In this document: positions 21,889-30,726 of the stretch, one piece after another
Layout of the letters: every line of letters begins with the position of its first letter
Numbering within the stretch: position 1 is the stretch's first letter
From: Acetivibrio clariflavus DSM 19732
GTDB taxonomy: Bacteria; Bacillota; Clostridia; Acetivibrionales; Acetivibrionaceae
DNA: 64,000 nucleotides
Assembly: GCF_000237085.1 (NCBI RefSeq)
Contig: NC_016627.1
Location: 310,001-374,000, forward strand
Direction of reading: 5' to 3'
Translations under genes and position numbers: made by a program
The notes under the pieces: generated by a model
Seen by the model: the letters and a program-made list of their open reading frames with translations, nothing else
The model's database searches: none
Told to the model about the DNA's origin: nothing

Positions 21889-23511
21889 ATGCCACTAAAT
21901 AATTTAACACATAAAGATTATACCATTCGCGGTGATTTCTATCAATTAAAATTACCGTTAAATATTGAGTACATGATACCTAATGATGATTCTGTCAGGT
22001 TGCTGGGTCAGATAGTGGAGGAGATGGATTTAACAGAATTATATAAGACCTATTCCCGTATAAGGAAAAAACAAGCAACCCCAACACAGATGCTGAAGGT
22101 CATGCTCTACGGATATATGAATAATTGTTATACTACTCGAAAAATTGAAAGTGCTTGTAAGAGAGATATCAACTTTATGTACCTTCTTGAAGGGTCTCCT
22201 GCTCCAGATTATACAACAATAGCGAGATTTCGGAGCCTTCATTTTGCACCTGTTTCAGAAAATCTTATGGCACAATTTACTGAAATACTTGCTGAATGTG
22301 GAGAACTTTCAATGAAGAATCTTTTTGTTGATGGGACAAAAATTGAAGCTTCTTCAAACAAATATACTTTTGTCTGGAAAGGTTCTGTTACTAAAAATCA
22401 GCGAAAACTTATGGATAAGATTCCTGCATTTTTTAAGAAAGCAGAAGAAGATTACGGATTTAAAATTGTATATGGAGATAAAATCAAAATGTATCATCTA
22501 AAAAAGCTTAGGCGTAAACTATGCAAAATAAAAAAGGATGAAGATATCGAATTTGTCTATGGAATAGGAAAAAGAAAATCTCCTCTCCAAAAAACATTGG
22601 AACAGCTGGATGAATACATATCAAGACTTAAGAAATATAATAAGCATTTACATACCATGGGAGAAAGAAATAGTTTTTCAAAAACAGACCCTGATGCAAC
22701 CTTCATGAGAATGAAAGAAGATGCTATGAAGAATGGGCAATTAAAACCTGGTTACAATATTCAGTTTGGAGTAGATGCTGAATACATAGTATGGATAAGT
22801 GCTGGTCCTCAGCCTACAGATACAACCACTCTAATACCATTCTTAAACAGTATCAAAAGTCATTTGAGGTATACTTACAAAAATATAGTTGCTGATTCAG
22901 GGTATGAAAGTGAGGAAAATTACGTTTATCTTGATGAAAACAACCAACGTGCCTTTATTAAACCATCCAATTATGAAATTAGTAGGACACGTAAGTATAA
23001 AGCAGATATTAGCATAAAGGAAAATATGATATATGACAAAGAAAAGGATATTTACATATGTAGTAACGGAAAAAGGCTTGTAGTAACAGGAATAAAGTTC
23101 AGTAAAAGCAAAACAGGATATATAAGTAAGAAAACCTGCTACACATGTGAAGATTGTAGTGAATGTACTTTCAAATCAAAATGCATTAAGAGAAACAGCA
23201 AAAAACCGCTGGAAGAACGGACTAAACGTCTTGAGGTATCTAAATTATTCCAGCAAAAACGTGAGGAAGCCTTAGAAAGAATCCTCAGTGAAGAAGGAAT
23301 CGAACTCAGAATAAATCGGAGTATTCAGGTCGAAGGGGTTATTGGAGAAATAAAACAAGATATGGGATTCAGACGTTTCTTGTGTAGAGGCAAAAAGAAC
23401 ATCTTAGCAGAATGCATTCTTCTTGCTTTAGCACATAATGTAAACAAACTGCATAACAAAATTCAATCACAACGATGTGCCACGTATTTACATCCAATAA
23501 AGACAGCATAA
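21889..23511 (+). CDS. IS1182-family DDE transposase
   Basis: 540-residue transposase. The N-terminal DUF772-like part (PTQMLKVMLYGYMNNCYTTRKIESACKRDI...DYTTIARFR) is followed by the DDE region: LFVDGTKIEASSNKYTFVWKG, then IVADSGYESEENYVYL, then a cysteine-rich insert (CYTCEDCSECTFKSKC) and the GEIKQDMGFRRFLCRG segment carrying the final acidic residue. The reading frame is full length, so the element may still be active. No good ribosome site is visible. Confidence 0.92.
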   Translation: MPLNNLTHKDYTIRGDFYQLKLPLNIEYMIPNDDSVRLLGQIVEEMDLTELYKTYSRIRKKQATPTQMLKVMLYGYMNNCYTTRKIESACKRDINFMYLLEGSPAPDYTTIARFRSLHFAPVSENLMAQFTEILAECGELSMKNLFVDGTKIEASSNKYTFVWKGSVTKNQRKLMDKIPAFFKKAEEDYGFKIVYGDKIKMYHLKKLRRKLCKIKKDEDIEFVYGIGKRKSPLQKTLEQLDEYISRLKKYNKHLHTMGERNSFSKTDPDATFMRMKEDAMKNGQLKPGYNIQFGVDAEYIVWISAGPQPTDTTTLIPFLNSIKSHLRYTYKNIVADSGYESEENYVYLDENNQRAFIKPSNYEISRTRKYKADISIKENMIYDKEKDIYICSNGKRLVVTGIKFSKSKTGYISKKTCYTCEDCSECTFKSKCIKRNSKKPLEERTKRLEVSKLFQQKREEALERILSEEGIELRINRSIQVEGVIGEIKQDMGFRRFLCRGKKNILAECILLALAHNVNKLHNKIQSQRCATYLHPIKTA

Positions 23512-23635
23512 ACATAAAAAATATTTATTGTATAATTAGCGAAGTGTGTGTCGTTTATTTAGTATACCCTTTTTTCAGGATCAACAAATAAAAGACAACG
23601 TTTTAAGGATAAAATATATTAATTTTAAATAAAAA

Positions 23636-23685
23636 GGGGCTATTGCATTACGATTACTAATCTGTAATGCAACAGCCCCTTTTTT
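23636..23685 (+). terminator. Terminator formed by the right end of the IS1182-type element
   Basis: GGGGCTATTGCATTAC pairs with GTAATGCAACAGCCCC over 15 of 16 bases and is followed by six T residues. The inverted-repeat end of the element therefore doubles as a strong rho-independent terminator. Confidence 0.75.
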
Positions 23686-23905
23686 AATTATGGTTTGATT
23701 AATTCGATATAAATAGTATTAGTATCAGAAGAATGTAGGAAGTAATCCTTAAAAATGTTTTTTAATCGATAAACTTATAATATACACAACGAATTTTTGG
23801 ATTACATTATGGTTATGTTCTTTATTTTTTTAATTTGTTACGACAAAACATTTTATGTGTAAATTCTCCAAAAACAGGGTTAATTATACAATAGTTGGCT
23901 TTTAT

Positions 23906-23934
23906 TGACAATTCCCGCGTGTTTTTATAAAATT
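23906..23934 (+). promoter_or_regulatory. Probable sigma-A promoter of the dockerin gene
   Basis: A perfect TTGACA is followed after 17 bases by TAAAAT. The predicted start would give an untranslated leader of about 230 bases before the dockerin gene. The leader holds a short AAAGGTACCTTT palindrome followed by T residues near 24089, but nothing I can match to a known riboswitch. Confidence 0.6.
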
Positions 23935-24174
23935 ATATTGAAAGAGCTGTTTTGGGTATAGTTTACATAATATTCGCAGTGCCAAGCCAAAAACATTGTA
24001 TATAAATATAGTTCACGCTATAGATGACGATGATGTGATGATTGATTTTAAAATGCAAAGAATTATTTTTTTCGTCAATATAAGCGAAAGGTACCTTTTT
24101 TGATTGGCTCTTGCACATCGGTGGGTTATGAGACAGCTTAAGTTTTATTAAAAAAATCAAAGGAGGTAGAAAAA

Positions 24175-24957
24175 ATGCAAATGAAAAAATGTAATGCGCT
24201 TATAGGGCGTTTTTTGTTTATCGGCATGGTTTTAGTTTCTGCCGTTCTGACGCCTATTAACTTTGGACGAGTTGAGGCTTCAGCCAAAAGTGGTGAAATA
24301 GGTAGCATGATACTGGGTGATGTAAATAATGATGGAGATGTCAACAGCATTGACTTTGCATATATGAAAATGAATTTACTGGGTATAAAAGGAAGTTTAC
24401 TTAACGACGAAAATATTTTTGTAGCTGACCTTAATGGGGATGGGAAATTTGACAGCATAGATTTGGCCATTATGAAGGGATATTTGCTTGGAAAAATAAA
24501 AGAATTTCCTATAGGACAAAGTATCGTCACACCGATGCCGGCTGTGCCTACTCCTAAGCCGACAGTTTTGCCAAGTCCTACCAAGTCTTCGGGCAATGAT
24601 GATTTTACAAATGATATTTCAAAAGCATCCTATTTAGTATCAGTGGGTGAAGAGGTGCGCGGAAAGATAGATTATGCAGGGGATGAAGACTACATGCTAT
24701 TTATACCGCCTAATGACGGGCGATACAGGGTGGAGATATATACAAATGTCGAAACAAGTATAGCTTATTTATATACGGAAAAAATAGAAGGTCTAAAGTA
24801 TTATTACAACAGTTTTGGTACATATACTTCAAAAGAGGGATATTATTATATTCAGGAAAACTTGACCGGAGGTACGAAATATGTCCTTGGCGTAAAAAAT
24901 AGAAAAGATAAAGTTTCGTTAGATTCATATGTCATAAAAATTTCGAAGCTGAATTAA
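24175..24957 (+). CDS. Secreted protein with N-terminal dockerin and C-terminal PPC-like domain
   Basis: 260 residues. A signal peptide is followed at about residues 47-107 by a type I dockerin with two calcium-binding repeats (GDVNNDGDVNSIDFAYMK and ADLNGDGKFDSIDLAIMK). A Pro/Thr linker (about 112-140) then leads to a beta-rich domain that resembles the bacterial pre-peptidase C-terminal fold (DEDYMLFIPPNDGRYRVEIYT). The dockerin should attach it to a scaffoldin cohesin. No catalytic domain is present and the dockerin is at the N-terminus, which is unusual. AAAGGAGGT precedes the ATG. Confidence 0.85.
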   Translation: MQMKKCNALIGRFLFIGMVLVSAVLTPINFGRVEASAKSGEIGSMILGDVNNDGDVNSIDFAYMKMNLLGIKGSLLNDENIFVADLNGDGKFDSIDLAIMKGYLLGKIKEFPIGQSIVTPMPAVPTPKPTVLPSPTKSSGNDDFTNDISKASYLVSVGEEVRGKIDYAGDEDYMLFIPPNDGRYRVEIYTNVETSIAYLYTEKIEGLKYYYNSFGTYTSKEGYYYIQENLTGGTKYVLGVKNRKDKVSLDSYVIKISKLN

Positions 24958-24977
24958 TTTGTAAGTTTAAGAAATTC

Positions 24978-25011
24978 AAAAAGGATGGGTACTTGAATAC
25001 CTGTCCTTTTT
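24978..25011. terminator. Bidirectional terminator between convergent genes
   Basis: AAAAGGATGGGTA and the near-complement ATACCTGTCCTTTT form a stem with A residues on one side and T residues on the other. It can end transcripts of both the dockerin gene and the opposite NlpC/P60 gene. Confidence 0.7.
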
Positions 25012-25014
25012 ATA

Positions 25015-25728
25015 TTATTCCAAGTCTGTCCACCGTAAAATATTTGAAGGTGTATTGTACCAAAAATTTTCATTGGGAGCTTTTAATATTATAACTTTAC
25101 CTTCTTTAGGATCAGCCTGTATCCATTCATGGTTACCGATGTATGCCATAGTATGGATCCCATTGGCAGTTACCATAATGTCTCCTTCTTTCATCTCTCC
25201 ATAGTCTAAAGTGTTAAGAGTCTGATTTGCCAGTATAAGAATAGTTTGGTTTTTGTAACCGTTCCCAAGTGCTTCGGCAGACAAGTCGTTAAACCATAGA
25301 TTTAATCCTTTTCTTATATATTGAGGACTAAAATTAACAATACCGAGACGAATATAAGTATCTATAAGACCCCGCCTTACAAGACCCGAACAGTCAATGC
25401 CCAAAGAGGATTCACCGCCCCACAGGTATCTGGTACCCTCATATTTTTTTAGTGCTCTGACATATTCGGCTCTGATAGTCTCTTTGTCTATAGTAGGGCC
25501 ATTAAGACTTAAAAAGAAAAATAGAATAGCCGGGAACAGGATTAGAACAAACTTAACGGTTTTGCTTTTACGGCTTAAAAATAAAGTATAAATCCATAGA
25601 AGGATTAGAGACGTTATCAGCATTAAATTTGTTGATTTTCTATTTATCGGATTTATAAACAGGAAAAATATAAAAACAACCAGAGCAGTAAAAACTAATA
25701 TATGATGGCGTTTTGGAAATTTTTTCAT
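25015..25728 (-). CDS. Membrane-anchored NlpC/P60 cysteine peptidase
   Basis: 237 residues. Three hydrophobic segments occupy about residues 9-75, followed by an NlpC/P60 domain with YLWGGESSLGIDCSGLVRR holding the catalytic Cys and GIHTMAYIG with the His. NlpC/P60 enzymes usually cut peptidoglycan stem peptides (gamma-D-Glu to diaminopimelate). The membrane segments place the catalytic domain outside the cell. It is transcribed against its neighbours. Confidence 0.85.
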   Translation of the reverse strand: MKKFPKRHHILVFTALVVFIFFLFINPINRKSTNLMLITSLILLWIYTLFLSRKSKTVKFVLILFPAILFFFLSLNGPTIDKETIRAEYVRALKKYEGTRYLWGGESSLGIDCSGLVRRGLIDTYIRLGIVNFSPQYIRKGLNLWFNDLSAEALGNGYKNQTILILANQTLNTLDYGEMKEGDIMVTANGIHTMAYIGNHEWIQADPKEGKVIILKAPNENFWYNTPSNILRWTDLE

Positions 25729-25972
25729 ACATTCTCACATCCTGACTTTTTTAGATACTGTTATCATTATATCCTATACTTTTCAACAAATAAATAGCAT
25801 AGTGTAAAGCTTTTGACTTACTTCCTGAAGTGAGAAGTGAAATGAATAATTGTACTCATAAGGATTGCTTTCAGAGCATATATATTATTGAGGAAAAGGA
25901 TAAATAGCCCAATATACCGGAAAGATAAAGCTTTTTGAGCATCAGAATAGTATGAGTAAGGGGGCATGGTCA

Positions 25973-26224
25973 TTGAAGAGTTATATAGAAGAGAGGGCTA
26001 TTGAGCTTGCCAATTACATTATTGAAAGCAAATCAACTGTTAGGGCGGCTGCAAAAAAATTCGGGATAAGTAAAAGTACTGTACATAAGGATGTAACTGA
26101 CCGCCTGCTGCAGATAAACCCAACTCTGGCGGAAGCAGCAAAGGCGGTATTAGATACAAACAAAGCAGAAAGACACATTAGAGGTGGTTTAGCTACAAAA
26201 GCAAAATATAAAGGCCAGGCATAA
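25973..26224 (+). CDS. spoIIID: Sporulation transcriptional regulator SpoIIID
   Basis: SpoIIID is a mother-cell DNA-binding regulator that modulates sigma-E genes and leads to sigma-K. The 83-residue product matches the family along its length: YIEERAIELANYIIESKSTVRAAAKKFGISKSTVHKDVTDRL is the helix-turn-helix, and HIRGGLATKAKYK is the basic C-terminal helix. A TTG start eight bases after AAGGGGG gives the normal N-terminus; an in-frame ATG 21 bases earlier lies on the ribosome site. The mbl gene follows, as in Bacillus. Confidence 0.95.
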   Translation: MKSYIEERAIELANYIIESKSTVRAAAKKFGISKSTVHKDVTDRLLQINPTLAEAAKAVLDTNKAERHIRGGLATKAKYKGQA

Positions 26225-26225
26225 A

Positions 26226-26256
26226 ATAAAAGTCGGGTAACCGACTTTTATTTTTT
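26226..26256 (+). terminator. Terminator after spoIIID
   Basis: A perfect 11-bp stem (ATAAAAGTCGG with CCGACTTTTAT) closed by a GTAA (GNRA-type) tetraloop is followed by T residues, right after the stop codon. Confidence 0.9.
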
Positions 26257-26652
26257 GTGCAATTATATTCCGTTTATTCATAAATTTAATGGATAAATCA
26301 ATTTTATAGCAATTACAAATTATGTGTGTAAATTTACCGGGATGGCTAAAATAAAGTTGAATATAAAAAATACAAAAATGTTAAAATATTAAGTTGCAAT
26401 ATTAAAATAATATGATAATATAGTTATGATATGTTGTACCTTTTCTATTCTATTGTAAAAAAATGTATCCTTGCTCATGCATAATTTAATAGGTTTTATC
26501 AATATGATTATTTGTCATGTTAATAAATAACCTTAGAACCGAGAAAGTAAGGCAATCAAAGTAATGTGAAAAGCAAATTTTTTTTGGCATTAAAAACTTA
26601 AAATTGGCAATGTAAATAGTATTACTATAGATAATTGAAAGGAAGATGCATT
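26257..26652. other. AT-rich gap between spoIIID and mbl
   Basis: About 400 bases without a credible gene. It presumably holds the mbl promoter, but I could not pick one convincing -35/-10 pair. No hairpin or known RNA motif stood out. Confidence 0.4.
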
Positions 26653-27687
26653 TTGTTTGGTATTGGTCAGGATATAGGTATTGATCTCGGAACTGCTTCC
26701 GTTCTGGTTTATATTAAAGGAAAAGGTATAGTATTAAGAGAACCATCTGTTGTAGCCATAGATAAGAATACTAACAAACTCCTTGCAGTGGGTGAAGAGG
26801 CAAGGAGGATGCTTGGAAGAACACCGGGTAATATTGTCGCAATAAGGCCTTTAAGAGACGGAGTTATTTCTGATTATGACATTACAGAGAGAATGTTAAA
26901 ATATTTTATAAATAAAGTATGCGGAAACAATTTTCTCAAACTTGTGAGACCTAGAATTATTGTCTGTGTGCCAAGCGGTGTTACAGAAGTTGAGAAGAGG
27001 GCTGTTAAGGATGCAGCTATGCAGGCAGGAGCCAGGAAAACCTATCTCATAGAAGAACCTATAGCTGCAGCAATAGGTGCAGGAATTGACATTTCAAAAG
27101 CCTGTGGAAGCATGGTAATAGACATAGGTGGTGGAACTTCCGATATTGCAGTTATTTCTCTTGGCGGAACGGTTGTCAGCAGTTCCATAAAAGTAGCTGG
27201 AGACAAGTTTGATGAAGCAATTGTAAGGTATATGAGGAAAAAACACAATATAATGATAGGTGAACGTACTGCTGAAGAGCTTAAGATAAACATTGGTACA
27301 GTCTATCCGAGGGTACAGGAAGTGACAATGGATATTAGAGGAAGAAATCTTGTATCCGGTTTGCCAAAGACGATAACGGTAACGTCCAGCGAAATTATGG
27401 AGGCTCTTGAAGAACCTGTTTCAAGTATTGTTGAGACTGTTCATTCCGTTCTCGAAAGAACTCCTCCTGAACTTGCAGCTGATATAAGTGATAGAGGTAT
27501 TGTTATGACAGGCGGTGGAAGCTTAATCTATGGTTTGGATAAACTAATTCAGGAGAAAACAGGTATCAATGTAATTGTTGCAGATGATGCTGTTTCTTGT
27601 GTTGCTTTAGGTACAGGTAAAGCACTGGAGAATATAGAAGTCTTGGAGCAAAGTGAAGCTTATGAGTTCAAGTCACGGCAAAGGTAA
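26653..27687 (+). CDS. mbl: Rod-shape actin homologue Mbl/MreB
   Basis: Bacterial actin that guides side-wall peptidoglycan synthesis. The 344-residue product has the actin-fold phosphate loops IGIDLGTASVLVYIKGKGIVLREPSVVA (phosphate 1) and VIDIGGGTSDIAVISLGG (phosphate 2), and MTGGGSLIYGLD (adenosine). Position after spoIIID supports Mbl rather than MreB. TTG is chosen as start, seven bases after AAAGGAAG, giving MFGIGQDIGIDLG as in Bacillus Mbl. Confidence 0.93.
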   Translation: MFGIGQDIGIDLGTASVLVYIKGKGIVLREPSVVAIDKNTNKLLAVGEEARRMLGRTPGNIVAIRPLRDGVISDYDITERMLKYFINKVCGNNFLKLVRPRIIVCVPSGVTEVEKRAVKDAAMQAGARKTYLIEEPIAAAIGAGIDISKACGSMVIDIGGGTSDIAVISLGGTVVSSSIKVAGDKFDEAIVRYMRKKHNIMIGERTAEELKINIGTVYPRVQEVTMDIRGRNLVSGLPKTITVTSSEIMEALEEPVSSIVETVHSVLERTPPELAADISDRGIVMTGGGSLIYGLDKLIQEKTGINVIVADDAVSCVALGTGKALENIEVLEQSEAYEFKSRQR

Positions 27688-27708
27688 AAGTTTATATAGG
27701 ATTTTTTT

Positions 27709-27750
27709 AGGGACTGTCTCAAAATAGAATTTTGAGATAGTCCCTTTTTA
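27709..27750 (+). terminator. Terminator after mbl
   Basis: A 17-bp stem (AGGGACTGTCTCAAAAT with ATTTTGAGATAGTCCCT, one G-U pair) with a three-base loop is followed by five T residues. Confidence 0.9.
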
Positions 27751-27825
27751 GTGTTAAGTTGATAACAAAATAGTACGATATATAATACGAGGCAAAAATC
27801 ACAATTGGAATTCGGGTGAATAGAT

Positions 27826-28605
27826 ATGATTAGAGCATTATATACTTCCGGATGGAGTATGCGAGCCAACAATAAACAAATGGATATAATAGCCAACAAT
27901 CTGGCGAATGTCAGTACAAATGGCTATAAGAGGGATACTGTTGTTTATGAGAGTTTTCCTGAAGTCATGGTGAGGAGAATTAATGATACCCGAAGTACGT
28001 TAAATCCATCGGGAAGGGTTGGAAATGTGAATTTTGGTAATGACATTGGAGAAGTATTTACTTATTTTACCGGTGGAAGTCTTAATAAGACAGACAATTC
28101 ATTGGATTTGGCGATTGGAGGATCTGATTCTGCATTTTTTGCCATAGGAGTTCCAAACGCAAATGGAGAAATTACAGAGTATTATACCCGGGATGGAAGT
28201 TTTACCTTGAATTCTGAAAACCAGCTTGTTACAAGTGAAGGGTATTTTGTAATGGGAATGAATGGACCTATAACGTTAGAAGGTGAAAACTTCACTGTTT
28301 TAGGTGACGGTACCATAATACAGAATGAACAAGTGGTGGATAGACTCCTCATAAGGGAATTTACTGATACTACTACACTGAGAAAGTATGGGGAAAACCT
28401 TATCCAAGTTACCGATCAAACACAGGAAAGAGAGTTTACGGGAGTTGTAAAACAGGGTTACATAGAGCAATCAAACGTTGATGCTGTTAATGAGATGATT
28501 AACATGATCACAGTAATGCGTGCTTATGAAGCTAACCAAAAAATCATACAAGCGCTGGATGGAACCCTTGAAAAAGCAGTAAACGAAGTTGGTGCAGTGA
28601 GATAA
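27826..28605 (+). CDS. Flagellar hook-basal body rod protein (FlgF/FlhO-like)
   Basis: 259 residues of the FlgE/F/G family. The N-terminal rod motif reads SMRANNKQMDIIANNLANVSTNGYKRD, the middle FlgE/F/G-like beta domain contains YTRDGSFTLNSENQLVTSEGYFVMG, and the C-terminal helix reads EMINMITVMRAYEANQKIIQALD. These build the rod/hook axis outside the cell after type III export. It is the first of two tandem paralogues, the place of flhO in Bacillus. Confidence 0.9.
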   Translation: MIRALYTSGWSMRANNKQMDIIANNLANVSTNGYKRDTVVYESFPEVMVRRINDTRSTLNPSGRVGNVNFGNDIGEVFTYFTGGSLNKTDNSLDLAIGGSDSAFFAIGVPNANGEITEYYTRDGSFTLNSENQLVTSEGYFVMGMNGPITLEGENFTVLGDGTIIQNEQVVDRLLIREFTDTTTLRKYGENLIQVTDQTQEREFTGVVKQGYIEQSNVDAVNEMINMITVMRAYEANQKIIQALDGTLEKAVNEVGAVR

Positions 28606-28688
28606 AAGAGCATTGATTGACATATTAATTCTATAAATTTTCGCTTAATTAGCAGTATAGAAATGCTAAAAATGGAGGTTAAATAATT

Positions 28689-29489
28689 ATGATGAGAGCA
28701 CTTTGGACCGCAGGTTCAGGTATGAAAGCCCAACAGTTCAGCGTAGATGTGATATCAAACAATCTCTCGAATGTAAATACAACTGCTTATAAAAAAGAAA
28801 GAGCGGAATTTAAAGATATGCTCTATGAGACCCTTAATAGGGCTACAATTTTGGAGGGTGAAGGAAGACCTGTAAATCTCCAGGTGGGACATGGGGCATC
28901 TGTTGTAGCTACTGTTAAGAATTTTGAAACCGGAAGTTTTGAAAAAACCGATAATCCTCTTGACTTCGCAATTGATGGCGATGGATTTTTTGTGGTGCTG
29001 GGGCCTAGAGGGGATTTGGCATATACTCGTGACGGCAGTTTTAAATTGAGTGTAACAGAAGATGGGAATATGCTTACTACCTCTGACGGTTATCCCGTAT
29101 TAGATGGAGAGGGTTCAGAAATATATCTCGATTTTGACCTTTCCAAATTAATTGTATCCGATTCCGGAGAACTGTCCTATACCGATGAAAATGGAGAAGT
29201 GGTTTCTTTAGGACAGAGAATCGGTATTGTAAAATTCGCTAACAGACAGGGACTTGAGAGCATCGGAAATAATTTATATATGAGCACCGCTGCTTCAGGA
29301 GAGGCAATTCCCGATGAGGAAATGGGAAGATTAAGCACTGTGAAGCAGTATTTTATTGAAGCTTCAAATGTTCAGGTTGTTGAAGAAATGGTTAAGCTTA
29401 TAATAGCGCAAAGAGCTTATGAAATAAATTCAAAAGCAGTACAAACAGCAGATGATATGCTCGGTATTGCAAACAATCTTAAGAGGTAG
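28689..29489 (+). CDS. Flagellar distal rod protein (FlgG/FlhP-like)
   Basis: 266 residues, same family as the gene before. It has SGMKAQQFSVDVISNNLSNVNTTAYKK at the N-terminus, the FlgG-like segment NPLDFAIDGDGFFVV...YTRDGSFKLS, and EASNVQVVEEMVKLIIAQRAYEINSKAVQTADDMLG at the C-terminus. The last is typical of FlgG. GGAGGT is eight bases upstream of the ATG. It corresponds to flhP of Bacillus. Confidence 0.92.
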   Translation: MMRALWTAGSGMKAQQFSVDVISNNLSNVNTTAYKKERAEFKDMLYETLNRATILEGEGRPVNLQVGHGASVVATVKNFETGSFEKTDNPLDFAIDGDGFFVVLGPRGDLAYTRDGSFKLSVTEDGNMLTTSDGYPVLDGEGSEIYLDFDLSKLIVSDSGELSYTDENGEVVSLGQRIGIVKFANRQGLESIGNNLYMSTAASGEAIPDEEMGRLSTVKQYFIEASNVQVVEEMVKLIIAQRAYEINSKAVQTADDMLGIANNLKR

Positions 29490-29529
29490 GCTTTTTTACT
29501 GGAAATAAACTAGGGATGTGATTTACAAT

Positions 29530-29901
29530 ATGGATATACCGAAAATAAATAACATGTATGTTGAAAATTCTGTAAATCTTACAAGAAACACAGTTAGTGA
29601 TACCAGTTTTGAGGAAAATTTAAGAAGCGCCATGGAAAAGAAGGATGATAAAGCGCTTAAAGAGGCCTGTACTCAATTTGAAGGGATTCTCCTGCAAATA
29701 ATGTATAAACAGATGAAGGCCACTGTACCAAAATCATCACTCTTTCCTAAAGATAGCGGTACGGAATTTTTTGAAAGCATGCTGGACGATAAACTGGTGG
29801 AAAATGCGTCAAAAACCAATAGTTTAGGATTGGCTGACTTGTTGTACAAACAGCTTTCGAAGCAGATGAGGTCTGATAATTCTGTTCCCAAAAAGGACTG
29901 A
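29530..29901 (+). CDS. Rod-binding protein, FlgJ N-terminal domain type
   Basis: 123 residues with the rod-binding (FlgJ N-terminal) motif KEACTQFEGILLQIMYKQMKATVP and the segment TEFFESMLDDKLVENASKTNSLGLADLLYKQL. It lacks the muramidase half found in enterobacterial FlgJ, as is normal in Firmicutes. It would assist rod assembly in the periplasm-like space. The ATG is eight bases after GGATGTGA; an in-frame GTG four codons earlier is possible. Confidence 0.85.
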   Translation: MDIPKINNMYVENSVNLTRNTVSDTSFEENLRSAMEKKDDKALKEACTQFEGILLQIMYKQMKATVPKSSLFPKDSGTEFFESMLDDKLVENASKTNSLGLADLLYKQLSKQMRSDNSVPKKD

Positions 29902-29962
29902 AAACTTGATTGTGAAGGGTAGAAATGAATTTTAATTGGAAAATGTATTTATTGGGTTAAAT

Positions 29963-29995
29963 GTGTCCCTGCCGGTTGTTATGGCTTTGGGACAC
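29963..29995 (+). terminator. Probable terminator after the flagellar genes
   Basis: GTGTCCC and GGGACAC form a 7-bp stem around a 19-base loop, followed by a T-rich but interrupted tail. Weaker than the other terminators in the window. Confidence 0.5.
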
Positions 29996-30150
29996 TTATT
30001 ATTTTATTTGTATCTTAGTACTCCTGACATGAAGATACACGGTTAAAATCTTGTATTGACAATTTAGTGGCAATAATGGAGAATAATTTTTAGGTGATTG
30101 CCGGAAATGACCAAAATGACAAATAAAATGTTTGCTTAGGGGGCGCTGAA

Positions 30151-30585
30151 ATGTTAAATAATGTTGATATTCAGAAAATTATTCCGCACAGGTATCCATT
30201 TTTGTTAGTAGATAAGATATTGGAAGTAGAACCGGGTAAAAGGGCGGTTGGAATTAAAAATGTAACGGCAAACGAGCCCTTTTTTCAGGGACATTTTCCC
30301 GGGAACCCCATCATGCCCGGAGTTCTGATAGTTGAGGCTCTTGCACAGACTGCCTGTGTGGCAGGACTTTTGATGGAAGAGAACAAAGGAAAATTAGGCG
30401 TATTTACGGGTTTTGAAAAGATAAAGTTCAGAAAGCAGGTTGTACCTGGGGATACCCTAAAACTTGAAGCGGATATTCTAACTTTAAAAATGGGAATGGG
30501 CAAGGTAAAAGTTGTAGCTACTGTTGATGGCCAAGTAGCCTGCGAAGGTGAAATAAGGTTTGCAATGATTGATGCTTCTAAATAA
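30151..30585 (+). CDS. fabZ: (3R)-hydroxyacyl-ACP dehydratase FabZ
   Basis: FabZ removes water from 3-hydroxyacyl-ACP in the fatty acid elongation cycle. The 144-residue hot-dog protein has [13 protein letters not shown] at the N-terminus and [20 protein letters not shown], holding the catalytic His and, in the next helix, the Glu. GGGGGCGCTGAA precedes the ATG. It follows the flagellar pair exactly as in Bacillus. Confidence 0.96.
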   Translation: MLNNVDIQKIIPHRYPFLLVDKILEVEPGKRAVGIKNVTANEPFFQGHFPGNPIMPGVLIVEALAQTACVAGLLMEENKGKLGVFTGFEKIKFRKQVVPGDTLKLEADILTLKMGMGKVKVVATVDGQVACEGEIRFAMIDASK

Positions 30586-30635
30586 TGAAAAACTATATTG
30601 CAGTACTTAAAGATAAATAATGTTATCAAATATTT

Positions 30636-30719
30636 AAAAGCTGTTGCTGTATATTATATTTTCTGAGATTTTAAAGTTTAAAAATGGTTATGAAAAAATT
30701 GAGAATAGCAACAGCTTTT
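30636..30719. terminator. Long-looped bidirectional terminator or small palindromic element
   Basis: A perfect 13-bp inverted repeat (AAAAGCTGTTGCT with AGCAACAGCTTTT) encloses 58 bases. It lies between convergent fabZ and murC and has A residues at one end and T residues at the other, so it can end both transcripts. The long loop is more like a MITE than a simple terminator. Confidence 0.6.
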
Positions 30720-30726
30720 GGTTGTT

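Larger units (their letters stand above)
21790..23679 (+). mobile_element. IS1182-type insertion sequence
   Basis: The element is about 1.89 kb, with 15-bp terminal inverted repeats matching at 14 positions (GGGGCTGTTGCACTA at the left and the complement of GGGGCTGTTGCATTA at the right). It encloses one transposase gene. Each end also folds on itself: at the left, CTGTTGCACTAA pairs with TTAGTGTAACAG; the right end forms a 16-bp stem followed by T residues. No clear target duplication was seen. It lies about 65 bases after spoIIQ. Confidence 0.8.

Noticed and set aside
23935-24174. Possible riboswitch in the dockerin gene leader
   Set aside because: Checked by eye for c-di-GMP and other common motifs; only a short AAAGGTACCTTT palindrome was seen.
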